Below, piece by piece: positions 21,081-31,308 of a stretch of DNA of 64,000 nucleotides. A program made the translations under genes and the position numbers. The DNA comes from Pyropia yezoensis (lineage: Eukaryota > Rhodophyta > Bangiophyceae > Bangiales > Bangiaceae). The stretch's first letter is position 1. Each line of letters starts with the position of its first letter. The notes below the pieces were generated by a model, which was not told the DNA's origin, did no database searches, and was given only the letters and a program-made list of their open reading frames with translations. The stretch spans positions 998,590-1,062,589 of the forward strand of contig CM020619.1 in the NCBI GenBank assembly GCA_009829735.1, written 5' to 3'.

Positions 21081-21789
21081 TGCCGTCGCCGTCTGTGTCT
21101 GCGTCGGCGGCGCCGTCGGCGGCCACGCCCACCCGCACGCCCTCCATCAGCACGCACGAGGTGACCTTGCCCCCCCCCCCGACGGTCACCCGCGCGCCCA
21201 GGACACTCTTCTTCACGCTCCCCCGGTCGCCCACGCGCACCCCCCCCCCAAGGAGGCTGTCGCCCACGTGCGCGCGCTCGCCCAGCGCCGGCGGCGGGAC
21301 TGGCGGCGACGGGCGGGGGTAGAGGCGCCCCCCCCCCAGCGACGACACGGCCGCCGCCGACAGCAGCCGGTTGACCGCCGCGTACGCGCCAACGCTGTTG
21401 ACCCGCACGCCCACCCCTGCCACCGCCACGGCCGCGGCGGTGACGCCCGCCGCGGCGGCGGCGGCGCCCGTCACCCACCGGAGGAGGTCGTACTTGACGC
21501 TCGCGCCGGGGCGGGCGGTGGCCAGCCGCGCCACCAGCGCGGGGGATAGGGCGTAGAGGTGGGCGTCGGTCAGGTCCCGCCGGAGGGTCACCCCCCCGCC
21601 GCCGCCGCCGCCGCCACCGCCGACACCCGCCGCGGTGGCGAGCACCCGCGGGGGCACCCGCAGCAGGCCGTCCGCGTCGCCGTCGGTGGGGGAGCCAACG
21701 TACACCAGCGGCGCGGTCCACGGCGGCGGCCGCGGCGGCCCGTCGGCCGCGACGCCCACAAACTCGTCGCCGGGAGGCGCAGGCGGGGG

Positions 21790-21823
<34 letters not shown>

Positions 21824-22566
21824 GCGGCGCCCCCTTTCTTGGCGCCCCCCCCCCCCTTGGACGCCTTGCCCTTTTTGCCGCCCCCGCCGCCGACGCCACC
21901 CCCACCCCCCCCACCGGCGGCACCGCTCCCAGCCGCGTCGCCCTCCCCCCCCCCGCGCTCATAGTAGAGGGCGGTGAGGTCAGCCCCCCCCCCAACGTGC
22001 GCACACAGCAGGGCGGTGACGCCATCGACGCTGTCGGCAATGAGGTCCGCCGCCGCCACGAGCGTGACGCCCTCAAACGCCGCCGCCGCAGACGGCCCGC
22101 CGCCGCCGCCACCCCCACCAACGCCGTCCCCACCGCCGCCGCCGCCGCCGCCGCCGTCCCCACCCCCCCCCCCCCCACCGCCCGCCATCGCCGCCCGCAC
22201 CGCGTCGGCGGTCCCCGCGGCGGCAACTGCCACCACCTCCACCGTCGGGCGTGCCGCCCCCCCCCCCGCCCCCGCGCGCGCCGCCGCATCCGCCACCACC
22301 GCTGCCACCGCGTCCTGAACGGCGGGTAGCCCCGCCCCCGGCGCCGCCACCACCGTCACGGCGGTCACGCCCGCGGCGAGGAGGAGGCGCAGCGGGTAGG
22401 CGAGGAGGGGCACGTTGGCAACGGGCAGCACCGCCTTGGGCACCCCCGCACTCGGCAGCGGGGGGAGCCGCGAGCCGCTTCCGCCGGCGAGAAGGATGGC
22501 CCGCACTTGGGGGGGGGGGGACGGGGGGGAGGGCGCCGCCGCCGCCGCCGCCGCCGCCGCGGCCAT
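20854..22566 (-). CDS. EIF2B3: Translation initiation factor eIF2B gamma subunit
   Basis: eIF2B exchanges GDP for GTP on eIF2; gamma joins epsilon in the catalytic subcomplex. The N-terminal nucleotidyltransferase-like domain has AILLAGGSGSRL, PKAVLPVANVPLLAYPL, and later LTDAHLYALSP and SVKYDLLRWV, matching the gamma family. The C-terminal left-handed beta-helix shows the hexapeptide pattern (GERAHVGDSLLGGGV, SVKKSVLGARV, LTGCLVGAGAVIGRG, LKDCIVAPGV). The start is the ATG at 22566 (MAAAAA); the frame stays open upstream to 22860 but without similarity. At 570 aa it exceeds the ~450 aa norm because of poly-Gly and Lys-Gly-rich inserts in the middle. It ends in an acidic LLDDDDL tail. No intron is required. 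Confidence 0.87.
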
Positions 22567-23217
22567 GGCGCCAGACGGCCCGGGGCGGGGAAGGGATGTC
22601 GGACTCTTGTTCCCCCTTGCTCCACACACAGTGAGGGGAAGGGGCGGGTGAGAAAAACGTGGGCGGGGAGGCCTAGGTGGGGAAAGGGAGGGAAGGAGGA
22701 AACCGGGGGACGTATGTATGTACAGCACAGGAGAGTGAGGTGCGCCCCTACGCTGACGCAAAGATGGTGGATGGTGGCGGTGGTGCGGGCGGCGGCAGGA
22801 CGGCGGCTGGGAATCGGCCAGCACCGTCGGCGCTGCGGCGGCGTTGGGAAAAACCGACACGGATCACGGGATGCCCCCCCCTACCCAAAACGCCGGCCTA
22901 CAGAAGAACGCAATCGAACCCACTGCCGCGGCGCCAACGATTCGATGGCCGAGGCAGCCTCGAAGCGCGTGGTCGGCTCCCGTGGTGGCCGCCGTCTCCG
23001 CGACGCCCGCTTGTCCCCTCCCCATCCCCTCCCCTGCCCCCCCGCCCCTCCCTTGGGGGCTCAGCCACGCGGCGCGGCCGGCAACCATTCCCCTGGGGGG
23101 CTTGGTGCCCCCTGCGCGCCCTCTCACACCCGCCACACCGCGGCCGCGGCTGTGGCCGCTCCTGCCAAGTCGCACCCCCGCTCCCCCTTTCCCCCCCCCC
23201 CCCCCCCCCCCGCCGGC
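22567..23217. promoter_or_regulatory. Shared 5' region between EIF2B3 and PEX19
   Basis: Divergent 651-bp intergenic region, inferred to contain both promoters. A run of C just before 23211 forms the end of the C/T-rich PEX19 leader. No specific site is called. Confidence 0.35.
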
Positions 23218-24362
23218 ATGGCGGCTGCCGTGCCTGCCGGTGGCGGTGGCGAACAAGGTGGCGGTGGCGGCGGTGGCGTCGGCGGCGGTGGCGGCGGTGG
23301 GGACGACCTGGACGCCATCCTCGCGTCTGCCCTCGATGACTTCGAGGACCTGGCCGCCCCCGCAGCCGCCCCGCCCCTCGCTCCTGCCACCGACGGTGGT
23401 GGCAGCGTCGGCGGTGGTGGCGATGGCGGTGGTGGCGGTGGCGGCGGCGGGGGCTGTGGTGACGGCGGCGGCGCCAGTGGCAGCGGCGGCGCAGGGGCGG
23501 GGGCTCCCCCCCTGCCCCCCCCCGCTGGCGCGACGACGGCGTCTGCCGTCGACGACGGCGGCGGCGGCGCAGAGGGGGGCGCCTCAGAGGCGGCATTTGC
23601 CGACGCCCTGGCGGCGCTCGTTGCCGCGGGTGCAGCCGATGGCGGCGGGGACGGGCGGCCCGCCGACGGCGACGGTGGGGAGGAGGCGGCGGCGCTCGAG
23701 GCGGCCATGGCGGGGCTCATTGGGGAGCTCTCCCGGATGGGCACCGCCGGCGGCGGCGACGACGCCGGCGGCAACGGCGACCGCGACGGCGGCGGCACCG
23801 GAGATGCCGCGAGCGGCGGGGAGGAGCCAATGGCGGGCCTCCTCCAGCGCGTTGTCGGGCAGCTGCTGTCGGCCGAGGTGCTCGAAGCCCCCATGGCCAG
23901 CCTCCGCGACCGTTACGATGCGTGGTTTGCCGCCACCGAGGCGGCTGCGGCGACGGCGGCGGCGGCGGCGGCGGCTTCCCAGGGCCAGACCACCGGCGCG
24001 GACGGTGGTGGCGGCAGCGGCGGCGGCGGCGGCGGCGGCGGCGACGGCGGTGGTGCCGGCGGGGCGGCCGCGGCGCCCGCCGTGTCGGCCGCGGATATGG
24101 AGCGCTACCGCCAGCAGCGGGTGGTGGTAGGAAAGATCTGCGACGCGTACGCCGCTGCAGGCGGTGATGGTGGTGGTGGTGGCGACGGAGAGGTGGCCCG
24201 CCTGGACAGCGTCGTGGAGCTCCTTGGCGAGATGCAACGATGGGGCGCGCCGCCCCCCGAGGTGGTGCGCGACCTTGAGGGCGACTCGGGGGGGGGGGGG
24301 GGGGGGAGGGGGGTGACCTTGCCAGCCTCAGCGGCGCCCTCGACTCGTGCCCGATGCAATAA
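23218..24362 (+). CDS. PEX19: Peroxin 19, frame broken at a G run before the CaaX box
   Basis: PEX19 is the cytosolic chaperone and receptor for peroxisomal membrane proteins. Family landmarks are the N-terminal DDLDAILASALDDFEDL (PEX3-binding region), the central VVGQLLSAEVLEAPMASLRDRYDAW, then MERYRQQRVVVGKICDAY and LLGEMQRWGAPPPEVVRDLEG. After a 19-G run (24288-24306) the original frame yields an unrelated tail to 24498, whereas the frame offset by one base ends GDLASLSGALDSCPMQ and stop at 24360-24362. CPMQ is a C-terminal CaaX box, as expected for farnesylated PEX19. So the real gene probably ends at 24362 and the G-run length is wrong in the assembly. About 380 aa versus 299 in human, enlarged by poly-Gly/Ala. 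Confidence 0.88.
24288..24306 (+). repeat. G19 homopolymer at the PEX19 frame break
   Basis: Nineteen consecutive G. One base more (or two fewer) would restore the frame into the CaaX-ending C-terminus. Confidence 0.85.
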
Positions 24363-25067
24363 CCAAGCGGGCGCGCGGGGGGTGCCCGGACGGTGTACCG
24401 GCACTGCCATCCCGGCAGCTGTGAACCCTGCCAGTGCCGTGCATTGGAGCGGGGGACAGCTGCTGCTGTTCCACCAAGGGCGTGCCGTGGGGGGTTGAGG
24501 GAGCGCGTCGGTAGGGGGAGCGAGTCGGTGGGGGGGAAGAGAGCAACAACTGGGCGGGTGCTTAAGATGTCTTCTTTTCGGCGGCAACAGCGGAGGTGGG
24601 CGCGCCCGGCGGACAAGGACGAGGACTCGCCCACGCTACCTCCACTCCACCCCCCCCCAAGATCCACAAAGAGAATAAAAGAGAAACGACCACCACCAAC
24701 GAGCCCCCGGGAAGGCGCCAACGCAACGCATCCAACTACCCAGTCCAGGTCCCCTCTGCCGCTGCACAACAAGGCCCACCCCGTGAATCGGGGCCATTGG
24801 CCAGGGCTCTGCCGCAACCCACAAACGAGCGAAACACATGCCAGAACGAGCAGTCCCTGCCGGGCGGTCAAGCCCCCCAACCCACCACCGGCAAAACCAA
24901 CTGGGACCGTGCGGCCTAGAATACCCACCACAGCGGGCAGCACGCAGGTCGCCAGACAGAGGTCGCAAGCTCGCTACCGGGACAGCCGCCACGCACCCCC
25001 CCCCCCCCCCCAAAACACAACACAGCGCAAACGCACACGCCGCGCACACGCCAAGCGGCCGGCCGCC
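24363..25067. other. Convergent intergenic region
   Basis: 3' ends of PEX19 and the RD/Met-Gly-rich gene face each other. C-rich with a run of about 14 C near 25000. No gene recognised. Confidence 0.4.
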
Positions 25068-26594
25068 CTAAAAATCGTCAAAAGGGTTGACGGCAGCCGC
25101 GTCGCCGCCAGCGCTGGCGCCGTTGCCAAAGCCACCATCCGCAGACCCACCCGCGGGGGGTGGGAGGCCGCCGCCATTCATGGCAGCCCCAGGCGGGGGC
25201 GCGCCCATCGCCCCCATGCCGCCGCCCATGCCGCCCATGCCACCGCCCATGCCGCCCATGCCACCGCCCATGCCACCGCCCATGCCGCCGCCGCCCATGC
25301 CGCCGCCCATGCCACCACCACTCATGCCACCGCCCATGCCACCGCCCATGCCACCGCCCATGCCGCCACCCATGCCGCCACCGCCCATCCCTGGCGGCCC
25401 ACCCATGCCACCACCCATGCCGCCCATGCCGCCCCCATTCATGGGCGCACCAAACGGGTCGTCGCGTGTGGCACCGTCGCCCATGCCGCCACCGCCGGCT
25501 GGTGGCGGAGCGGGCAGTGCCAGGAGCCCGCCGCCACCGCCACCGCCACCCATGCCACCGCCCATGCCACCGCCCATGCCACCGCCCATCCCGCCCATTC
25601 CACCCATCCCTCCACCCATCCCACCCATTCCGCCTCCACCATACATCTGAGCAGCCATGGCTGGTGGCATCGGCCCGCTGGGAGTCATGACAGCGGGCCC
25701 CATCGGCGTCTGGATGATAGAGCCGAGGCCACCACCCATACCACCACCCATTCCAGGCATGCCGCCCATCCCCGGCATGCCACCCATCCCCGGCATGCCG
25801 CCCATACCAGGCATGGCGCCGCCACCCATGTTCATCCCGCCCATCCCCGATAGGAGGTCGTCCACACCACCCGCAAACGCTGGGCGCCCGCCGCCACCAG
25901 CAGACTTCTTCTTCTTCTTATCGGCCTTGGCTTTTGCGGCCGCCTTCTTCTCCTTCTCCTTCTTGCTGCTCTTGGAGCTGCGGCTCTTGGAGGACCGCCC
26001 ACCCGTCTTGTCCCGCTTCCGCCGCGACGACCGCCCCCCGTCGCTGGACGAGTCGGAATCCGTCGAGGAGCTGTCACTGTCAGTCGAGCTGCTGCTATCA
26101 TCGGTGTCGCTGTCACTCTCGCTGTCGCTGCTGCTGGCGTACTTGCTCTTCTTCTTTGACTTCTTGGAACGGCTCTTGGAGGCGCTCTTGGACCGCCGAG
26201 ACGACGACTCCTTCTTGCGCCCGTACACGTCCCAGTCGCGGTCGCGGTCGCCGCCTCGGCCCCCATACCCGTCGTCTCCATAGCGGCCGCCACGAGACAC
26301 GCCATAGCCGCCCCGATCGCGGTCACCACGATCCCGGCCATAGCCCCCCCGGCCGTACCCATCGTCCAGGTCCCGCACCCGCGGCGGCGGGCGGCGGTCA
26401 TAGTCACGGTCGCCGCGGTAGCCGCCCCCATCCCGCTCCCGCGGTGGCGCGCGGTACGGATCGCGGTCGCGGGGCGGGTAGTCGCGGTCGCGCTCCCGCA
26501 GGTCACGGTCCCGCTCCCGGGGCGGGGGGCGGTCACGGTCGTACCGCTCGCGGTCACGGTCACGGTCGCGGTAGTAGTCATCACGGCGGCTCAT
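25068..26594 (-). CDS. RD/RS-rich protein with Met-Gly repeat domain and C-terminal NPFDDF
   Basis: Unrecognised as a family. The 508-aa product has three parts. Residues 1-~115 are Arg-Asp repeats (RDRDRDRERYDRDR type) resembling RD domains of splicing factors. ~120-230 is Ser/Lys/Asp-rich with RS dipeptides and nuclear-localisation-like Lys clusters. The rest is dominated by GMGG/PGMGG repeats, preceded by FAGGVDDLLSGMGG. It ends AAVNPFDDF; NPF is an EH-domain ligand and DDLL a clathrin-adaptor-like motif, so endocytic adaptors are an alternative reading. The start is the ATG of MSRRDDYY; two codons upstream open with GTG. RNA-processing condensate protein versus trafficking adaptor cannot be decided from sequence alone. 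Confidence 0.7.
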   Translation of the reverse strand: MSRRDDYYRDRDRDRERYDRDRPPPRERDRDLRERDRDYPPRDRDPYRAPPRERDGGGYRGDRDYDRRPPPRVRDLDDGYGRGGYGRDRGDRDRGGYGVSRGGRYGDDGYGGRGGDRDRDWDVYGRKKESSSRRSKSASKSRSKKSKKKSKYASSSDSESDSDTDDSSSSTDSDSSSTDSDSSSDGGRSSRRKRDKTGGRSSKSRSSKSSKKEKEKKAAAKAKADKKKKKSAGGGGRPAFAGGVDDLLSGMGGMNMGGGAMPGMGGMPGMGGMPGMGGMPGMGGGMGGGLGSIIQTPMGPAVMTPSGPMPPAMAAQMYGGGGMGGMGGGMGGMGGMGGGMGGGMGGGMGGGGGGGGLLALPAPPPAGGGGMGDGATRDDPFGAPMNGGGMGGMGGGMGGPPGMGGGGMGGGMGGGMGGGMGGGMSGGGMGGGMGGGGMGGGMGGGMGGMGGGMGGMGGGMGAMGAPPPGAAMNGGGLPPPAGGSADGGFGNGASAGGDAAAVNPFDDF

Positions 26595-27204
26595 GGTCAC
26601 AGACGCAGGGGGGGAAAGCGCAACAGGAGATGGGAAGGGATGCGGCGGAGGGGGAGGTCACACAACACAAGCAGGCCCCGCCCGGAAGCTAACCAGCTCA
26701 AGTGCTCAAGGTGATGCCCGCGGAAGTGCGGTCGTGGATGGGGGTGCAGCAGGTCCCCTCAGCGGGTGGACCACCGCACGGGGATCTACGCATACAACCC
26801 CAAAGGCCGGTGGGAGCGGGCGGATCGTATGGGTATGGCGGCACCCACCGCTCGTGGACCCCGGCCTGTCTGCTGCAGCGTCCACCCCGCGTGCACTGCA
26901 ATCCGTTTCTCCCAGGCGCGAGACGTCCCACGGACAGCGGTTGGCGACCAAGCTCGTCTGCTGGGCGCGAGGGCGTCGGGGGAGAGGCGCAACCAAAACA
27001 CCTGTTCGCGATGAGTTGGCGGCACTGGCAGCAGGGGTGGCTGTGGGGGCGCGTGCTGAGGCCACGAAAAGGAGGGGGCTGGCGAGAGCCCTCGACTGCC
27101 ATGTGAATCAAGAAAGTGGGGGGCCACTTGTGAGTGAAGAAGACAGCAGCGTAAGACTTGTGCATGGAGTCGACGGTCGCCGAAGGGATTTTGAGGCTGC
27201 AGTG
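26595..27204. other. Intergenic region at the edge of the transposon cluster
   Basis: No gene recognised. The last ~200 bp encode a stretch (LVHGVDGRRRDFEAAVG) vaguely like a Tc1/mariner transposase C-terminus, too weak to call. Confidence 0.3.
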
Positions 27205-27350
27205 GGCCCCGATACCATGCACACACGAGCTCTAAATTTCTCCAATATTCTTCCGACCAATAGAACCCGACCTGGGCCAGGTTCGTTCAGTAAGTGATGG
27301 ACAGGAGCGACCGCTCTCCACGATTCCTAGCCGCATGTAGTATGTACCGG
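27205..27350 (+). repeat. Left 146-bp inverted repeat
   Basis: Pairs with 32697-32842. Conserved blocks include AATTTCTCCAATATTCTTCC, GGTTCGTTCAGTAAGTGATG and CCTAGCCGCATGTAGTAT. Confidence 0.85.
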
Positions 27351-27506
27351 CCTTGTCGATTTAGACGGTGAGCGAGTGGACTCGGCGAGCATTTCCCCCC
27401 CGTTCGTGCTGGGCGTTCACCACCAAGCTACTAGGGCGAGCTTGCACCCGCACGCGTATCACACCAAGCGCCATTCCATGGGTCCCCCACGCTTGAGGAG
27501 GGCACT

Positions 27507-28143
27507 TTGGCGGCGAAGCAGACGTTCAAGGACATTGTTCTGTCCGAGGTGGAAGTTTGCCAAAAGTTGGAACAATTTGGGCCAGCTCCCGACCTAGCCA
27601 CATTCCACGGCGTTGTGGTGCGGGATGGCCACATCGTTGGGCTCTGCTTCGACAAGTACTTCGAGACGCTGATGGAGCGCGTCAATCGGGCGCCGGGCGC
27701 GGTCAAAAAAGACACTGTGCCGGAAGGCGTCGGCGCCGCCGTGGGCGTCCTCCACGGTCTGGGGTACTGTCAAAACGACATCAACCCGACGATCATTATG
27801 TTCTCCGCCCGTGATGATGACACCCCCGCTCTCATCGACTATGACTCTGCACGGCCTACGGGTGACAAGCTGTTCAAGGGGGGCACGCCGGGATGGAAGG
27901 ACGGGGACGAACTGCATTTTTCCAGGGAGGAGAATGACTTCCGCGCGCTTCGTGCCCTCGATGACTACTTGACGCAGGCGACGACCAGCACAGGTGAGTA
28001 TTAAATAGGTGGAAAGTTTCCCGAGGGGATTCCTGCCTGTTTTCGTGTTTGGTATTGCAGTTCTCCCAATTTTGGCCGATCCGGACAAGAACAAGAACAA
28101 CAGTCCACTGACCAATGACATGCCTCACAGGCTGCCTCTCTGA
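27507..28143 (+). pseudogene. Kinase-like fragment (C-lobe) with possible MITE-derived last exon
   Basis: The frame from about 27509 encodes a kinase-fold fragment: HGVVVRDGHIVGLCFDKY, a catalytic loop variant YCQNDINPT in place of HRDLKPxN, LIDYDSARP in place of DFG, and GGTPGW near the activation segment. The pattern resembles the 'NDINPxNI...IDFDS' kinase-like proteins expanded in fungi and oomycetes. The N-lobe and an in-frame ATG are missing. The frame stops at 28004, but CACAG|GTGAGT (27993/27994) is a good donor and GTATTGCAG (to 28060) a good acceptor. A 67-nt intron would then join a short exon ending at TGA 28141-28143, which lies inside the MITE. Confidence 0.5.
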
Positions 28144-28511
28144 CCAATGAGAGCTCCGAATCAGCCTCCATTGTTGTGCAAACAGTAAGATCTGCGACTG
28201 TCCCGGGACTCCGATCACATGGAGGGGAGAACCTGAGTGGAACAGACACCAAGACAATCTGGACAACTGTTCCGGAGAGGAACGAGCCGATGTGGGGGGA
28301 ATCTTCGGCGATCTCAGCCGAGAGAACAACAGTGTTTCGACCAATCAGCGATTGGTAAGAGGCCCACTGTGGCTGCAGCCAATCATCTGCTCTAGGCGAT
28401 CGGGCCCCTAGAGCACGCGATTGGCTCGCCCTCACCTGCCAGCACGCGATTGGCTCACACAGTTGTTCATGCAGTGTTGTTCTTGTCCGGATCGGCCAAA
28501 ATTGGGAGAAC
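28060..28511. mobile_element. 452-bp MITE with 35-bp perfect terminal inverted repeats
   Basis: 28060-28094 (GTTCTCCCAATTTTGGCCGA...) is the exact reverse complement of 28477-28511. There is no coding capacity. The interior holds six CCAAT/ATTGG pentamers (28110-28450). It is less GC-rich than the host. No target duplication is evident. Non-autonomous DNA transposon of unassigned superfamily. Confidence 0.8.
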
Positions 28512-30144
28512 ACCAATAGTTTTCCCCCCCTCCTCCACACCATGACAACGCCCATAGATGAATAATGACGACAACACGTCCGATTTCGGGAACTTCCGTC
28601 CGAGCCGCATGGAATAAGCTGGGAATGCGCGCGTACGAGGAACCCTGCATCCCCGGAACTTCGGCCCGAAAGGCGTTCCTATTTTTTTTTTCAGTGGGGG
28701 CAGAAGATGGGGGGGAACGGGGGGGCGGTTGGGGAGTGGTAGCAGGAGAGGAGAGAGGGCGCAGCAGGACAGTGCCAGCGCCGACGCCGGCCGAGGGCGG
28801 CCACGGCGGTCGGGCGCCGTCGCGACAGCTCGCCGCGGTAGGCCCCTGCTCTGGCGCAGCGCTGAGCGCGCAGGGCGGTAAAGGGCGGGGGCGCGTCTGA
28901 AAATGTGCGTACGTGCAGAGCTCCTGACGCACCAGCACTCACCTCCCCCCCCCCCCGACCTCAAGTGGCCGCACGCGGGGACCCGCGCGCACGACGCGGC
29001 CGCCGGCGCCCCCCGCGCTCGTGCGACGGCGCGGCGAGTGCCGCCCATGTGCCCACGCGGCAGTGCACCCTGCGTTGCAGAAAGCAGGGTGGCAGCCATG
29101 TCCGTCCCTGTCATTCAAGGACAGACGGCGGCCCGTCTCGGTCATCCCGGTACAGCCGGGGTCCAGCACGCGCGCGGCCGGCGCCCGCAGTCGCCGGGGC
29201 CGCCCAGCGCACAGCGCGCGGCCAAGGCCGCGCGCCTCCGTGGCGCGTCACCCAACACAACCTCTCCCCACAGCCACCACCAACGCCGCCGGAGGCGCCG
29301 TTGCCGCGGCCGCAGCTGCCGGTGGCGCGCCCACGAAGGAGAGCCGCACAGAGGGGTAGGAAAGACAAGGCGCTGCCATGACTCGGCAGCCAGCTTGGCG
29401 GGGCCTTCCCCCGAGGGGTGGGCCTCACCCGTGCGCCGATGCGGTGGCACGCACAAATCATGATGATGGCTGCCGCGTGGGTGGAAGGGCGGGACGGTGA
29501 AGAGCCGCAGTGCCGTCGCGGCCGCTCGCGCCTGCCCTCGGCTGGCTTGGGACAAGTAGCCCACGTGCCACCCGCCACCCGCCGCGCCTGCTCCAGGCGG
29601 TGGCGGCCCCCCTGCCGAGGAGGGGCGGCGGCGGCGGCCCTTTAGGCGCGCGGCGCGGCTGGCCGCCCGTGGGCCGAGGCGACGCGGTCGCGGCTCGCGG
29701 GCGGGAAACGGTGCTGCCGCAACCGGCAGCAGGTTTGCCCACGGCAGGAAGAGGGGGAGGGGGGGGGGGCAGCGCCGGGGGGGTGCGAAGCAAGTGGTGC
29801 GCCAGGTGCCACACGCCACCGTGGCGGAGTTTTCCCGCTGCGGGCGGCCGCTGCGGGCGGCGGCCCAGAAACCCGCGGCGGCGGCCGACGTGTGTCGCGG
29901 CGGGCGGCGCACGCGCCCGGAAAGGCGGGGCAGTGCAGTGGGAAGGGTGGCGAGGTAGTGCACCGACGGGGGTGGCGCGGGGTAGTGGGGGTCCTGCAGA
30001 CGCTGCCGCGGCCTTGAGCGGGCACGAGCAGGGTCGTCGCCCAAGCCTTTGCCTCCGCGCTTCCCGTTTTTTTTTTCTCTTTCTGTTTACTGCGTAGCGC
30101 CTCGTGCGTCGCACTGCTCGTGCAGCTTCGTGGCAACGCATCCG
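28512..30144. other. GC-rich stretch without recognised gene
   Basis: Inside the inverted-repeat segment. 28700-30100 returns to host-like GC with long spurious frames on both strands. Nothing family-like was seen. Confidence 0.35.
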
Positions 30145-30224
30145 GTTGTGAGTCGGGCTCACAATGGGTTGTGAGTCGGGCTCACAATGGGTTGTGAGTC
30201 GGGCTCACAATGGGTTGTGAGTCG
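30145..30224 (+). repeat. 23-bp tandem repeat, 3.5 copies, each with a palindrome
   Basis: Unit GTTGTGAGTCGGGCTCACAATGG at 30145, 30168 and 30191 with a partial copy from 30214. Within each unit TTGTGAG and CTCACAA are inverted around TCGGG, so each can form a hairpin or bind a dimeric factor. A GCTGTTGCAGCTCTTTCT motif is duplicated just downstream. Confidence 0.9.
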
Positions 30225-30489
30225 CGCTGTTGCAGCTCTTTCTGTCAGTTGGGCTGTTGCAGCTCTTTCTTTGGCCAGTTGGGCAAGAGGGCCCCCTACT
30301 TGTCTGCCCCAATCACTGACCACCTTTTCAGCCGAGGCAGTTCTCCCTGTCTCCTTCAGAAGCAAAAGATACCGTTGGAGAGAGAGAGGAGAGTGAGCTC
30401 GTTCTCCTGCGCGGCAGGCCAGGGACATCAGACAACAGCTGGGAAACCAGGTAAAATATCGTAGCACAGAAATTTGCGGTCCGCGTCCC

Positions 30490-30610
30490 GCTGCAGGTCC
30501 GACACCGCTGCGGCCAGCCGTCGCACGTCCGGGACCTCTATGGCCAGCCGTCGTAGGTCCTACACTTCGGCCGCCAGTCGCCGCAGGCCCAGCATCTCTG
30601 CAGCCAGCTC
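30490..30610 (-). repeat. 30-bp imperfect repeats encoding a coiled-coil-like decapeptide
   Basis: On the minus strand four consecutive ~30-nt units read LGLRRLAAEV, x-DLRRLAIEV, PDVRRLAAAV and SDLQRDADRK, with a stop codon between the first two. This looks like a decayed coiled-coil coding segment; the upstream frame continues to 31003 without a recognisable domain. Confidence 0.45.
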
Positions 30611-31308
30611 CTGCCGCACAGCGACGACCTCCGCCGCCACGCGGGCCAGCGCCGCGTCGGTGACCACCCCGGGTACCGCCATTGAGGCCGGTACGCTCGC
30701 CGAGGCTCCCGTCGGAAAAGTAGCGGCCACCCCTGCCGCTCGCGGGGCAGAGGTGCCCCAGCGAGACGACACACGGGCAGCTGGGGGGGCCGCACCAATC
30801 CATGGGTCGTGGCCGTGTGCACAAGAGGGCGTCGACGAGCGGCACGCAGCCGCGACGCTCACGCAGTGTGTTGAGGGCGTCCCTGGGTGGTGGTGACCCC
30901 CCGCGTCGTGGTCGACGTCGCGGTACCACCCAATTCCGAACGCTGCGGCGTAAGAGCGATGCCGTCTCGTATATTGCCCGTCGCTGTTGTGCGGTGTGCC
31001 CATCGGGTCGTGCGATTCAGTAATATCTATCGTAATGCAAACGACATTGCTTCGTAGATAGGTAATGGAGTCAACGTGGGCATGAAAACGCTACCGTTCG
31101 AGTATGTACAGTTGGTACCCAATACTATTTTGCCCACCCTGGCGGATCACTTTTTACACCAAATCGACCACGGACGAGATCCAAAAGGCGGCCTCAGTGG
31201 TGCCGGTCTGGCGCAGTGCAGTCACTTGGGCGCAGCGTTGCGGGACATTGTGCTATAAAGAAGCGCTCATAGCTTCTCTCCCAGCGAAGGAAAAAAAAAA
31301 GCAGCACC

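Noticed and set aside
27000..27215. Tc1-like C-terminal fragment left of the inverted repeat
   Set aside because: Resemblance is limited to a few residues and requires choosing the frame.
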